Assembly (NCBI GenBank): GCA_020746105.1
Contig: CM036619.1
Coordinates: 1,451,395-1,515,394 of the forward strand
Length of the DNA: 64,000 nt
Direction of reading: 5' to 3'
DNA from: Trogon surrucura
Taxonomy: Eukaryota > Chordata > Aves > Trogoniformes > Trogonidae
Part shown: positions 1 to 12,027 of the stretch, in pieces
Numbering within the stretch: the stretch's first letter is position 1
Layout of the letters: every line of letters begins with the position of its first letter
Notes under the pieces: model-generated
Seen by the model: the letters and a program-made list of their open reading frames with translations, nothing else
The model's database searches: none
Told to the model about the DNA's origin: nothing
Made by a program: the position numbers and the translations under genes

Positions 1-405
1 CACATCTATCAAGACCCCCAAATCCTTCTCTTCAGGGCTACTCTCAACCCACTCTGTGCCCAGTTTGTGTTTGTGCCTGGGATTGGCCCGACCCAGGTGC
101 AGGACCTTGCACTTAGACTTGTTGAAGCTCCTGCAGTTTGCCCTGGCCCATTTCTCCAGCCTATCAAGGTCCCTCTGGATGGCATCTCTTCCCTCAAGTG
201 AGTTCACGGCACCACACAGCTCGGTGTTGTTGGCAAACTTGCCAAGGGGGCACTCGATGCCGTTGTCCCTGTCACTGACAGAGACGTTGAACAGCACTGG
301 ACCCAGAGCAGAGCCCTGGGGAACTCTGCTTGTCACTGATCTCCATGTGGCCATTGAGCCATTGACCACAGCTCTTTGAGTGCGACCATCCAGCCAGGTC
401 TTTAT
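1..405 (-). mobile_element. CR1 LINE fragment, ORF2 reverse-transcriptase part, cut by window edge
   Basis: The minus strand encodes pieces of the CR1 polymerase (LDRLEKWA-, SKCKVLHLG-like) and matches the copy at 44450-44850 closely. The catalytic FADD dyad reads FANN. The tail half lies left of the window. Probably group E. Confidence 0.92.
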
Positions 406-869
406 GAAGAAAAAGGTTGGTTTGGGGTTGTTTTTTATTTATTTTTGTTGAGTTTTATCCTTGCGCTGATCTCTTTTCCTGGCGTTTGTCTTTCCGCACC
501 CCGTTTTCTGGTCCCTTTAAGTGAGAAAAACTCTTCTGGGAGGTTGAGGACCGACGTTCAAAAATTCCTCTGAGGTGTCCTAAGGGAAGGACAAAATATT
601 CTCTGTTGTGCTCATCCCTGCAAGACTCAGCAAGGGAAGGGGCCTTGGGGTGGTAAAAGCTTTGTTACTACCGTGCCGGTGGGGAAGGATTGCCGAAAAC
701 GGGAGAAATAATTGAAGAGGGAGGAAAAAAGTGACAAAGAAAAGTTGGCCCTGACGTTCAAACAGCACTTTTAAACCGTCAGTGCATGGTCGTTGCGCAG
801 GCACTTACTTTATTTTTTTTTTCTCTTTTTGGGTAGCATTTATGTCAAATTAATTTGCTTTCGGGAGGT
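406..869. other. unique non-coding DNA
   Basis: T-rich start, then mixed sequence without a recognisable exon or repeat. Short open frames here look random. Confidence 0.5.
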
Positions 870-1965
870 GTTGGAGGATTAACGACGTGGGATTAATTTG
901 ATGCATGGCTTTCGGGCCCGAGTTTAAATTGATGCTGCCTTTTCATCGATGTCTCGGCTCGGGAGAGGCTAGAACACCGTTAAACCTCAGCTAGAGGTTT
1001 TCCTGTGCGGGACTGCAGCAGAATTAAGCCCAAACACTGAGTAAGGATCCAGGTGAACCACATTTTAAGGGCAAAACTTGAGCTGTGGAGGGCAGAGTAG
1101 TCCTTAGAGACTTAGACTTGGGCTGCAGCAGGGGCTAAAGCACCTTTAAACCCCAACTCGAGCTTTTCCTGCCTTGATTCGTGACAGAATTAAACCCGAC
1201 CGCTGAGTAAGGAGCCAGATTAACCATGTTTTATGAGTGAATCTTGAGTGGTGGAGAGCAGGGGATGTCCCTGGAACCTGAGACTTGGACTGCAGCAGGA
1301 CTTAAAGCACCTTTAAACCTCAGCTCGAGCTTTTCCTGCCTGGATTTGCAGCAGAATTAAACCCGTCCGCTGAGTAAGGAGCCAGATTAACCACATTTAC
1401 AAGTGAATCTCAGATGATGGAGGCCAGGGGGTATCACTGGAGCCTGAGACTTTGGCTGCAGCAGGACTTAAAGCACCTTTAAACCTCAGCTCGAGCTTTT
1501 CCTGCCTGGATTTCCAGCAGAATTAAACCCGACCGCTGAGTAAGGAGCCAGATTAACCACATTTACAAGCGAATCTCAGACGATGGAGGCCAGGGGGTAT
1601 CACTGGAGCCTGAGACTTTGGCTGCAGCAGGACTTAAAGCACCTTTAAACCCCAGCTTGAGCTTTTCCTGCCTGGATTCGCGACAGAATTAAACCTGACC
1701 GCTGAGTAAGGAGCCAGATTAACCACATTTACGAGCGAATCTCAGACAATGGAGGGCAGGGGGTATCACTGGAGCCTGAGACTTGAGCTGCAGCAGGGCT
1801 TAAAGCACCTTTAAACCCCAGCTCGAGCTTTTCCTGCCTGGATTTGTCACAGAATTAAACCCAACTGCTGAGTAAGGAGCCAGATTAACCACGTTTTACG
1901 AGTGAATCTCGGGCGGTGGAGAAGAGGGGAGTTCCTGGAGCCTGAGATCTGCGCTCGGGGCTGAT
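870..1965. repeat. 166-bp tandem repeat array, about 6.5 copies
   Basis: The landmark GCTGAGTAAGGAGCCAGATT or its variants recurs at about 1035, 1201, 1368, 1534, 1700 and 1866, a period of 166-167 bp. Each unit also carries CACCTTTAAACC, the 10-bp palindrome AGCTCGAGCT or a variant, and TTTTCCTGCCTGGATT. The middle units (1368-1700) are nearly identical while the outer ones (870-1035 and after 1866) are diverged, as expected from unequal exchange. No open frame spans the unit. It is not CR1. Confidence 0.92.
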
Positions 1966-2290
1966 ACTGATATGAATAAAAGGGCAGCGCAATCGTTGGG
2001 CCGGGCTTCCTGGTCGCAGTTGCCACAAATGCGGAGGCACAAGTGGCATGGCACGTTAACGTCCCAGCTTTTAACCTTCGTCCCCCCGCCCCGCCGCAGC
2101 AGGCGAGGATGCCTGGCAGTATTAATAGCCCTTACAGTTTGTGAATTTACGCGGCTGTACCGAAACCCGACGCCGGCCTCTTTCCCACATGTCACCCCTG
2201 CAGATGGACGGAATTAACTTGGGAGAGTAGGGAAGAGGAAAAACTTCTCTCTGCTCTGTTTCAGAGCGATACGTGGTTGGGAGAGCAGAT
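1966..2290. other. unique non-coding DNA after the tandem array
   Basis: Mixed composition with a C-rich patch near 2080-2100. Open frames on both strands overlap one another and show no family match. Confidence 0.4.
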
Positions 2291-2386
2291 CCTAGAACCA
2301 TAGAATGGGTTGAGTTGGATGGGACCTTCAAGATATCCTGGTTCCAACCTCCCTGCTCTCCCACTAGACCAAGTTACTCAAAGCTC
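2291..2386 (-). mobile_element. CR1 3' end fragment
   Basis: Begins with a decayed tail (CCATAGAATGG) then GTTGGATGGGACCTTCAAGAT and the group F-like CTCCCACTAGACCAAGTT. Only about 95 bp remain. Confidence 0.8.
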
Positions 2387-2744
2387 CAGTATTAACTCGA
2401 TGTGAGGATGTTAAATTGAAGCGAGGGGAGTCCTGGAGCTGAAGACATCACTGGTCACCTCTTCTAATTTTCCACCGTGACTTGCTGCAAGTTGTCCTGG
2501 CCACTCGCTGCCTCAGTTTCCCCATCTGATCCCTGAAGTTATCGCCTTAATCCCGCTGAAGATACAACCAGTAACATGCTGGGATGCTGCTCAGACGTTT
2601 CGGAGGCAAAGGAGCACGCCGAGGTGGAAAAGCAGCTGCGGGTGTTACAGAACTGCGCGGCACTTTGAGACTGAGCCCTCCGTGTAGCTGGGAAATTTCC
2701 CCCAGGATGCTCTAAGCTGCCTGGATAGAGAAATCTCTCCTTCC
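2387..2744. other. unique non-coding DNA
   Basis: No exon, RNA gene or repeat recognised. Confidence 0.4.
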
Positions 2745-2950
2745 TGTGAGGAAAAGGAAGTTCTCCAGTATGAGGGTGGTGGACCAGGTTGCCCAGAGAG
2801 GTTGTGGAAGCCCCCTCCCTGGAAGGGTTCAAGGCCAGGTTGGACAGAGCTTGGAGCAACCTGGTCTGGTGGGAGGTGGCCCTGCCCATGGCAGGGGGCT
2901 TAGAACAAGATGATCTTAAAGATCCTTTCCAACCCAACCCATTCTACGAT
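2745..2950 (+). mobile_element. CR1 3' end, group F
   Basis: Contains CAGGTTGCCCAGAGAGGTTG, AACCTGGTCTGGTGGGAGG and the terminal GATGATCTTAAAGATCC box, ending CCCATTCTACGAT. Its 3' end abuts the 3' end of the opposite-strand copy at 2951. Confidence 0.9.
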
Positions 2951-3562
2951 CACAGAATCGTTCAGGTTGGAAAAGCCCCCTGGGATCACCGAGTCCAACC
3001 ACTAACCCTACTCTGCCAAGCTCCCCCCTAACCCATCTCCCCCAACCCCACATCTCAACGACCTTCAAACACCCCCAGGGATGGGGACTCCCCCCCTCCC
3101 TGGGCAGCCTGTGCCGAGCTCTGGCTGCTCTTGCTGGGAAATCCTTTCTCCTGCTGTCCCATCTAACCCTGCTCTGGTGCAGTTTGCAGCCGTTCCCTCT
3201 GGCTCTGTCGCTCGTTACCCGTGAGAAGAGACCAGCCCCGACCTCTCCAGCCCGTCCTGTCGGGCAGTTGCAGAGAGTGAGGAGGTCTCCCCTCAGCCTC
3301 CTCTGCTTCAAACCCAACAGCCCCAGCTCCTTCAATCGCTCTTCATCAGATTGATTCTTAAGATTTGTTCTTCATAAGATTTATTCTCCGTCGCCCTCCT
3401 CTGCCCTCGCTCCAGCCCCTCGAGATCTCTCTTGGCTTGAGGTACCCAAAACTGGACCCAACACTCCAGGGGTGGCCTCCTGAGTGCCACGTATGGGGTG
3501 ACAATCCCCTCCCTGCTCCTACTGGTCACACCATTTCTAACACAGGCCAGGATGATTCTATG
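2951..3562 (-). mobile_element. CR1, group C
   Basis: Starts CACAGAATCGTTCAGGTTGG and runs through about 600 bp of 3' UTR and ORF2 C-terminus. It has a group-specific insertion-like stretch near 3340-3390 (TTCTTAAGATTTGTTCTTC) also present in the copy at 4981 but not in 51371. Confidence 0.93.
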
Positions 3563-4074
3563 AAAAACTGCTCTCTGCAGGGAGCTGCAGCTCTGCTCAG
3601 CAAGTCCGCACGTGAGATGGGTGCAAGGATCAGGTGCCTTAAATGCTCCCCCGAGGCAACAGAATGGTGGGTTGACACCTTCATGTGGCCCCTTGGCCAG
3701 GTGCTCCTTTCCTGGGTGGGTTCCTGCAGCCCAGATATTCCGTGCTGTTCCTCCCTGAGCTGTTCAGGTTCCTCTAAACCTCCTCGAGCTGCGAAGTCCG
3801 CAAGGTCCTCCAGCCTGCTTTACCTCGAGAGATCATCCCTGGACATCACTGCAAATTCATGTTTATTCTTCCTTTTTTCTCCCTCCTTCCTCAGCTGCCT
3901 CTGCTCATCCCTGTGTAAATTTTCTGAAGACAAGAGCTCAGACCTGCCTCAACTTTTACGCTTTTGCTGCTCAACAGTTAAGGCTAAACTGGGCTTTGCC
4001 ACTTCAAATATTTTGTGTTTGAAACCTCTGTATTTCCTAATGAAACACCGTTAAGAAATTGTGGCCTTTTTAGG
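3563..4074. other. unique non-coding DNA
   Basis: Unique mixed sequence. A + strand open frame continues through it from the CR1 copy but crosses the CR1 boundary and has no recognisable domain. Confidence 0.4.
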
Positions 4075-4156
4075 GTGGGCCTGCTCTGGCAGGGGGTTTG
4101 GACTAGATGATCTTTGAGGTCCCTTCCAACCTCTGACATTCTGTGATTCCGTGATC
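4075..4156 (+). mobile_element. CR1 terminal 3' fragment
   Basis: CCTGCTCTGGCAGGGGGTTT followed by GACTAGATGATCTTTGAGG and a tail ATTCTGTGATTCCGTGA. Only the last 80 bp of the element. Confidence 0.88.
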
Positions 4157-4710
4157 TGAGCTGTTTTACAGCTGGGTAAAAGCTTATCGCTTGCCCATGA
4201 TGAGGACTGGCTCCTTAGGAACCTCATTTTGCAGTTTTTTCCCTCTAAACTGGGCAAACAGTGGGGGCAGACGCTACTTTTTCACTCTTTATTTTGTATT
4301 ACCTTGCTGTCTGCTCCTTTTTCTAGTGATAAATTCGCCGAAGGTACATTTTGCCAGTGGTAAGCGTTGCCGTTGCTTTGCATCAAACGTGGTGCAAATT
4401 ACTGAGCCCTGCATTAATAATTGCTTCTCGGGTTGTTATAAATTTCAACGTAGCTAAATATTGATATTCCGCTCTGGCTTTATTGAGAGACGCCCTCCTG
4501 GGCTGCCATATTGTCCCAGGTTTTTATGAATATGAAAAATCGAAGGCGGTTTATTCTTTTAAATAGCTTTGAGCCGAGTTGTATTGTTTGACGTCGGAAA
4601 CCACCTGGCGTTCATCAAGGGGAAGAGGTTCGGGGTTTATTACTCTTGTCAACCGAGAGCTTTTGCGACGTGACCGCTACCCAAAAGTGGGCGGCGAGGG
4701 ATGACACCGG
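4157..4710. other. unique non-coding DNA
   Basis: AT-rich around 4280-4470. No exon or known repeat seen. Confidence 0.4.
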
Positions 4711-4930
4711 GAATCACAGAATGTTTGGGGTTGGAAGGGACCTGGAAAGGTCATCTAATCCAACCTCTGGCCAGAGCAGGATCACCTTGAGTAGATCACA
4801 CAGGAACGCGTCCAGGCGGGTTTTGAAAGTCTCCAGGGAAGGAGACTCCACAACCTCCTTGGGCAGCCTGTGCCGGGGCTCCAACACCCTCGCAAGGAAA
4901 AAGATTTTTCTAATGTTTTTTTGTGGCATC
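4711..4930 (-). mobile_element. CR1 3' fragment, group A
   Basis: Tail GAATCACAGAATGTTTGGGG, then the 3' untranslated region with a truncated ORF2 end near TTTTTCTAATGTTTTT. Confidence 0.92.
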
Positions 4931-4980
4931 TGCAGCGCCACGAGTTAACAAAGAAGTTCTCGAGCTCTGAGCAGGGCACG

Positions 4981-5620
4981 GAATCATAGAATCATAAAAT
5001 CATTCAGGTTGGAAAAGACCCCTGGGATCACCGAGTCCAACCGTGAGCCCTACTCTGCCAAGCTCAGCCCTAACCCATCTCCCCCAACCCCACATCTCAA
5101 CGACCTTCAAACACCCACAGGGATGGGGACTCCCCCCGCTCCCTGGGCAGCCTGTGCCGAGCTCTGGCTGCTCTTGCTGGGAAATCCTTTCTCCTGCTGT
5201 CCCATCTAACCCTGCCCTGGTGCAGTTTGCAGCCGTTCCCTCTGGGTCTGTCGCTCGTTGCCCGTGAGAAGAGACCAGCCCCAACCTCTCCACAACGTTC
5301 TTTCGGGGAGTTGCAGAGAGTGAGGAGGTCTCCCCTCAGCCTCCTCTGCTTCAAACCCAACAGCCCCAGCTCCTTCAATTGCTCTTCATCAGATTGATTC
5401 TTAAGATTTGTTCTTCATAAGATTTATTCTCCGTCGCCCTCCTCTGCCCTCGCTCCAGCCCCTCGAGATCTCTCTTGGATCGAGGTGCCCAAAACTGGAC
5501 ACAACACACCAGGGGTGGCCTCCCCAGAGCCACGTATGGGGGGACAATCCTCTCCTTGCTCCTACTGGTCACACGATTTCCAACACCAGCCAGGATGCCC
5601 TTGGCCACCTGGGCACACAC
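4981..5620 (-). mobile_element. CR1, group C
   Basis: Starts GAATCATAGAATCATAAAAT. Strikingly similar to the copy at 2951-3562, including the TTCTTAAGATTTGTTCTTC stretch, but extends slightly further 5' in the element (encoded CAQVAKGILA on the minus strand). Confidence 0.93.
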
Positions 5621-8487
5621 TGACTTGTCTGTAGCCGCTTGTCTATTCTCATATCCTTACCCACCTGAGAGCAGTTTTGGTGTCTCGTCGGGGTTTCTCG
5701 CTGAAGCGGCTGGCAATGCTGCAGGCACCCAGGTGTCCTCCTTTCTGATATCTGCACCCAGCAGGAAAAAAAAAGAAACAAAAAAGAGACAGAGGATAAG
5801 AGGAGGAATCTGCCTTTAGTTGCTCTGCTAGCTCTTCCCAGCCTCTAATTGCTCGAAGACGCGGCCCCGGCGCCGTCTGTTCCTGGGAGCCACCGCCCCG
5901 AAGGAAGCACTTTACTTCCCCAAAGAGCCAACCGACGTCTGGGGAACCTCTCCAGGGGAACCTGGGACTTGCACAGGTACATCAAGAGGAGAAAATCATC
6001 CCCAAGAAGGTTTTGCTGAGCTTGTAGGAAGATTTTGCTTAATTGACTGTCTTCTGTTCTGCTCAAGTATGTTTAGCCCCCTCTGGAAGACTGAACGAGT
6101 TGTTGGGCACACGCTGGGGACAGCACGGATTTAGCTCGGGGAGAAAACCAGTCAGCTCAAACATGTCATCCCAGTGCTGGAGGTGCGAGTGCGTTGGTTT
6201 GTAGTTTCTGGGCAGATCTTTCTCCCAGCGCTGCCCTTGGGTCTGGCCTAACGGAGCAATTTTGCTGTGATCAAAGGTTAAAGCCTTTCCCCTTCCCTAG
6301 AGAGACAGCGGGCAAAGCCCACGCTGGGTTGTTTTCGCTGGCGGATAAATCAGTTTGACCCAAACGTCCATCTACCATCAGGTGTGAGAACCCAAGGAAA
6401 GTTTTCAGGTGAGATTTTATGTCTTTTTGCCTCAGATGCCCTAACGTTGGTGGTAAAATTGCCACGCTCTTGGCTTTTTTGTTTTTTCTTAAGCCAGTCT
6501 TTGCGGTGAGCTTGGCTGCTGCGTGTCTGCTTCCCGAGTGCAGCAGCAGCTCTTTGAGCTCTTTTTGCAGCCACTGAGTTGTAATTCTCAGCTTTTCTTT
6601 CTTTTTTTTTCCCCCCCCAACTGGTAATTTTTATAATTACTTCTAAAACTGGCCCCTGATAAGGGGACTAGGTGGACACAGTGGCTAGGTTTTATTACAG
6701 AACCTGCTCTTGCTAAAGAATTGTTTTTGCTGAAGGCTTCCGTGAAAGTGCTGAGTCAAGACAACGGCTTGATGGGATCACATCTTCTCCGCTACCTTCT
6801 GTTCAGACCCTTGAGCCCCATTTGCCTGGGAAGAGATGTCGTGTTTCTTGGAAGGCAGCTCCTGTTAAAGGACCCCTCGAGCAAACCCAGTGAGCTCTTG
6901 CTGGAGGAGACAACTTTTTACCCCAGATCCATCCACGACCTACCCCAAAGCTGGGGGTTGATGTGATGCTGCCAGAAGTTGGTTCCTCACGTTGACCGTT
7001 CCTTGGTCAACCTTCAAGCGACTGGACTTCTCCGTTGGTCAGTGGAGATGACACCGCTTTGGCGCCCGATGGTTAAGCTGCTCTTAACTTGATTTTGCAA
7101 GAGCTTGGCCAAAAAGGTCACTCTGCTCGACGGAGCCATCCGTGGGAGGGCGTGCAGAGAGGCTTGGAGGGGGCCGTGCTGGGCTCACGCCGAAAGAGTT
7201 ACGCGTCGGACTGAAATCGTTAATGCCCGTTGCCCCGCAGAGACTAATTAAGGAGAGCTGCAGCTGTTTTTGGAAGCACTTTGCGGGGATTACACAGCGA
7301 GCGCGCGCCGGAGGAGGCTCTCGGAGTGTGAAACATTAAGCGAGGCGTTTCGTGCCGCTGCGCGTGCGAGAGCTGCGCCCCGAAGGGTTGCGGGGAGGAG
7401 GGGGGGAGGTGAGCAGGGCAGAGTTTCTCAAACTGTTTGCTTGGAAACCGTTTGCTTTTGTCCAAACAACTGCTTGTGAGTGGTGACAGCCTGGATGCTC
7501 TTGAGCTTAGGCACTGACAGATCGTGGGCATCGAATGAAAAAGGCTAATAAGGTTTTTCCCTTCCCTCCCTCCCAAAAACCCTGCGGCTTTTTCCATTTG
7601 TGGGCAGCGCAGCCGGGCCACCCTGTACTGGTGGGGCAGCTCGAGGCGTTGCTGCTTCTCTCCCCGACGCCGGCGTCTGTGAGCAGCCCACGGGAGAGAC
7701 CCGAGAGCTCAAAACAAAGGGTCCAAGAAATCCATCCGAGCTGGTTTTGTCCCTGCGGTGTGATGCCAGGCTGATCTGCCCTGCGGGTCGCATCCGACGA
7801 GGTGTTTCATTGCGTGCTGCCACCCCAGGAGGGTCCAGGACCGTGCTCCTGGAGAAGATCTGCTTGTTGGTCCTTGCAATCCTCTGACCTCACAGTTCAC
7901 GTGCTGGTGGGTGGTTTGATCTGTTTAAAAGGTGAAGAAACGTTGTGTGTGGACACTCTGGAGATCCACCATGAAGAGCGCTCTGAGCTGGTGCTTGAGG
8001 ACCGGGAGTATTAAAGCTGCCGGGGTAATCGGTGTCGTTTCTAATTTCAGTCACTTTATTTTAGAGCTGGAGTAACGTGAGTGCCCCGCAGATCCCCAGG
8101 GACATGCTTTCGAGGGTGTTCGGCCTCCCGGCTCAAGCCCGGCTCCTTGTCGTCGTTGCTCAGCTTCTTTGTGGGTCCCCAGGGGTCCCTTTCACGCGTC
8201 GTTCATCTCGGTGGCGTTGGCAGCACCTGGAGCTTTGCCCAGCCCGAGCTGGCCCCGGCTGCCGTTTCCCTGTCCCTTCTCCCCGGCGCGCAACTCCCGA
8301 TGAATTTAGCAAGGGTAGGACTCAACCTCCTTTCAAAGGGTGACTTAGGTTTCCTGGGAACCCTCTGCCCCATCACGTTTAAATTGTGAGGTCTAAGATT
8401 TCCTCTATTCTTCCTTCTGGTTGTTTGATCTACTTATGTATCTTGGCTTGCGTAAGATTGTGTTTTCTGTACATGGGGAGAAATCTT
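5621..8487. other. 2.9 kb of unique DNA, no gene seen
   Basis: No CR1 and no recognisable exon. Holds T-rich runs near 6600, a GC- and CpG-richer patch at about 7140-7400 and several short overlapping open frames on both strands that look random. Confidence 0.45.
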
Positions 8488-9270
8488 ATGTGGTTCAACA
8501 AGGGCAACTGTAGAGTTTTGCGCTTGGGAAAGAGCAACCCCATGTGCCAGCACAGGCTGGGGACTGCCCTGCTGGAGAGCAGCGCAGGGGAAAGGGACCT
8601 GGGGGTGCTGGTGGGCAGCAGGATGGCCATGAGCCAGCAGTGTGCCCTCGTGGGCAAGAAGGCCAATGGCACCCTGGGGTGTGTTAGAAGGGGGTGGCTG
8701 GTAGGTCAGAGAGGTCCTCCTGCCCCTCTGCTCTGCCCTGGGGAGGCCACATCTGGAATCTTGTGTCCAGTTCTGGGCCCCTCAGCTCCAGAGGGACAGG
8801 GAACTGCTGGAGAGAGTCCAGCACAGGGCAACTGAGATGATGGAGGGAGTGGAACATCTCCCTGGTGAGGAAAGGCTGAAGGAGCTGGGTCTCTTTAGTT
8901 TGGAGAAGAGGAGGCTGAGGTGTGACCTCATGAATGTTTATAAATATGTCAAAGGGGAGTGTCAGGAGGACAGAGCCAGGCTCTTCTCAGGGATGTCCAA
9001 TGACAGGACAAGGGGCAATGGGTGCAAGCTGGAACATAGGAGGTTTCATAAAAATATGAAAAAAACTTTTTCCCTGTGTGGGTGCCGGAGCCCTGGAACA
9101 GGCTGCCCAGAGAGGCTGTGGAGTCTCCTTCTCTGGAGACATTCAAGACCTTCCTGGACACGTTCCTATGTAGCATTATCGAGGCGTTCCTGCTCTGGCA
9201 GGGGGATTGGACTTGATGTTTCCAGGTCCCTTCCAATCCCTGACATTCTGTGATTCTGTGATTCTGTGAC
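8488..9270 (+). mobile_element. CR1, group A, about 780 bp
   Basis: Begins inside ORF2 (encoded NPMCQHRLGTALLESSAG) and continues through the 3' UTR to a tail of three ATTCTGTG units. Frames are broken within the C-terminal domain (several stops between 8700 and 8840). Confidence 0.95.
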
Positions 9271-9286
9271 GTAAAAGTGTAGCCTC

Positions 9287-9356
9287 TGGGTTGGATGGGG
9301 CTTTTAGATGATCTTTAAGGTCCCTTCCAACTCAAGCCATTCTGTGATTCTGTGAC
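9287..9356 (+). mobile_element. CR1 terminal 3' fragment placed just after another tail
   Basis: GTTGGATGGGGCTTTTAGAT through TTCTGTGATTCTGTGA. It lies about 16 bp after the tail of the 8488-9270 copy. Confidence 0.8.
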
Positions 9357-9877
9357 GGGTCACGTTGGGTTCTTGTCAAAGACGTGATAAGGATGCTTTA
9401 CAAAAACTTGTACCGAGTAGGACCTCCTGAACCTCACCTGAAATCTCTCAGTCCTTAAATTTGTAGTGAGCTCCCGGTTCTTCTTATATGGAGACTTTTC
9501 TGGGGGTATTTCGGCGAGGGGATTTCGCACCCTTGAAGTATTCGAGTTGTGAAGCGGCGAAGAAAATCCAACGGGACTTTGCTCGGTGGCCCTTGTTAAA
9601 ATTCAGCTGTTTTCTGGTCTAGGATGTTGCTTGATGGGTGTTTTGGAGATCTGGTTTGGTGTGGTGACCTCTTGGTGCTTACCTTGTGTCTTGGCATTGT
9701 CAGAGAGATGGTGCAAGAGCTTTGAAACCTCTGGAAGATTGTTCTTCTGGAGCTTGCCAAGAGAAGCACCTTCAGGTGAACTTACATTGGGAAAAGCCCT
9801 TTGCAGAACGGAGTTAAGGTGAAGCAATTTGGGGTTATGGATTTGGCTATCGATCCGATAGGGCTGTCTTGAAATTC
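9357..9877. other. unique non-coding DNA
   Basis: No exon or repeat recognised. A minus-strand open frame of 248 codons (9603-10349) runs from here into the CR1 copy and is not a gene. Confidence 0.4.
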
Positions 9878-10648
9878 GTTGAAGCTCAATAAGGACAAGT
9901 GCAGAGTCCTGCACCTGGGGAGGAATAACACCAGCACAGATTAGGGGATGTCTTGCTGGAAAGCAGCCCCTTGAAGAAAGACCTTGGAGTCCCTGTGGGC
10001 AGGGAGTTGTCCCTGGGACAGCAACGGGCCCTTGTGGCCAAAAGGCCAGTGGGATCCTGGGGGGCACCAAGAAAAGTGTGTCCAGCAGGGCTGGGGAGGT
10101 TCTCCTGCCCCTCTGCTCTGCCCTGGGGAGACCACCCCTGGAACCCTGGGTCCAGTTTGGGGCTCCCCAGTTCCAGAGAGACGGGGACCTACTGGAGAGA
10201 GTCCAAGGGAGAGCTACGAGGGGGGTCAAGGGACTGAACATCTCTGCTGTGAAGAGAGACTGAGAGAACTGGGGCTGTTCAGCCTTGAGAGGAGATGGCT
10301 GAGAGGGGACCTTATTAATGTGTAGAAGTATCTGAGGGGTGGGAGTCAAGGGGAAGGGGACAATCTCTTCTCAGTGGTGCCCAGCAATAGAACAAGAAAT
10401 AATGGGTTTAAGTCGGAACGTGGGAAGTTCCACCTCAACATGAGGAGAAACTTCTTTACTGTGAAGGTGTTGGAGCCCTGGCCCAGGCTGCCCAGGGAGG
10501 GTGTGGAGTCTCCTGCTCTGGAGACTTTCAAACCTGCCTGGACGTGTTCCTGTGTGGCTGCCCTGGGTGACCCTGCTCTGGCAGGAGGATGGCACTGTGT
10601 GATCTCTAGAGGTCCCTTCCAACCCCCAACATTCTGTGATTCTGTGAG
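9878..10648 (+). mobile_element. CR1, group B, about 770 bp
   Basis: Starts with GAAGCTCAATAAGGACAAGT (ORF2 C-terminal part) and ends ATTCTGTGATTCTGTGA. Very close in sequence to the copies at 31345 and 35709. Confidence 0.95.
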
Positions 10649-12027
10649 GTTGGTGAATGTCAAGAGGCCAAGGATGCAAATCATCTCATTGGACCGCTAG
10701 GTATGAAGGAGAAAGGAGCTAGTTTTCATCGAAAGATCTGGAGAAGGGGACACCCAAAATAACTGTGCTGCAAACTGGGGCAGTTGTTGTTGCTGGAACA
10801 GCTCAGTAATTGTAGGAGGCTGGTCTGGGAATGTGGAGAACGTCACTCCTGCCACGGTGTCAGGTTGTCGTTTGTTAGTGTTTGCCTTTGCAGCCAAGTT
10901 TCTCTTCTGACTTTTTGGACGGACTTGATGTTAGAAGTCGAGGGGTGGGATTTTCGAAAGGACGTCTCTGCGGTGTTTGCTCACCTTCCTCTCGCAAGCT
11001 CTTTAGGAAGGCGTAGCTAAACTCACTGATGGGTTGTCATTGGGTGTAAATCGTCCTGCCCTATATGTTTAGTCTCCTACTGGACTTCACAATTTGAAAA
11101 AACACGTCTGACAGTCACCAAATGCCAAAAAAAACCCCAAGTAAATATCTAGAAGGGCTTCAGCTGCTGGGAAGCAGAGGGCTTTCTTGGATCTGCTGCT
11201 GATTGGAGTGATTCCTCACTGGTCTCTCTTTCCAGGCTGTGGTTCCCAAACCTGCTTCTCTCCAAATGCTCAGGAAAAAATAAACTTGCTGAAAACGATG
11301 AAGCTGAACTGGATTATCTCACGCAAGGCAGGCGGCAGAGTGCAAACACAAGCGGTTACGCTCGTACGTCTGGTGGAGGCTGGTCAAGGCAGTGTCCTGA
11401 TGTGGTTGAGGTGAAGCCAGAGCATCTCACCGTGTACCGTGCTGCCATCCTCACCACTGAGCAGAGCTCCTGGTGACTGAAAAGACACTGCTGCTCTAAA
11501 GTGTGGTGGCAGTTTTCTCCCAAAAGACTGTAGGAAAGCTTGGTTTTGCTACCTTTGGCCTGGAGGGTGGGTGGTGGAAAATCCTTCTTGTCTTAGGAAT
11601 TACCCTCCTCTTGTAAAGAGTTGTTGGAGTGAGAGGTTTGAAATCAATAATGATGAAATGGAGACCTGGTGATTACGTAAGATTCTTGCAGGTTTTTTTC
11701 TCAATTGACACTGCTATCGGTGGTATTTCTGGCCCTACTTTCATTTCTTTCCCTGGCACGAATGTTCATCGTCGTGGGAAGTTGACACCTTGGTCTGCTC
11801 TTTGTGTGACCTTTCTCCAAGCGCAGTAACAAAATAGAAAAAAAAGAAAGGCTTTAAGGGAAGACTCCTCTGACTTAAAAAATCTTCGTTTATTGATTTA
11901 ACCAACACAAAGAGAAACTATTTGCCCCCTCCCTATAAAATGGGTCAATATTTCTTGACCGGCTTCCCCTCTGCAGGGAAACCCCAGTAGTGCGGTGAGA
12001 ACAGAGGATGCCATCATTTCCCTTTGG
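10649..12027. other. unique DNA, no gene seen
   Basis: Mixed composition, moderately AT-rich after 11600. Short open frames only, with no convincing exon. Confidence 0.45.

Noticed and set aside
870-1965. CRISPR-like interpretation of the regular repeat
   Set aside because: The whole 166-bp unit repeats without variable spacers, and the context is avian nuclear DNA.
9603-10349. 248-codon minus-strand open frame
   Set aside because: It is antisense to CR1 for most of its length and runs into unrelated DNA.
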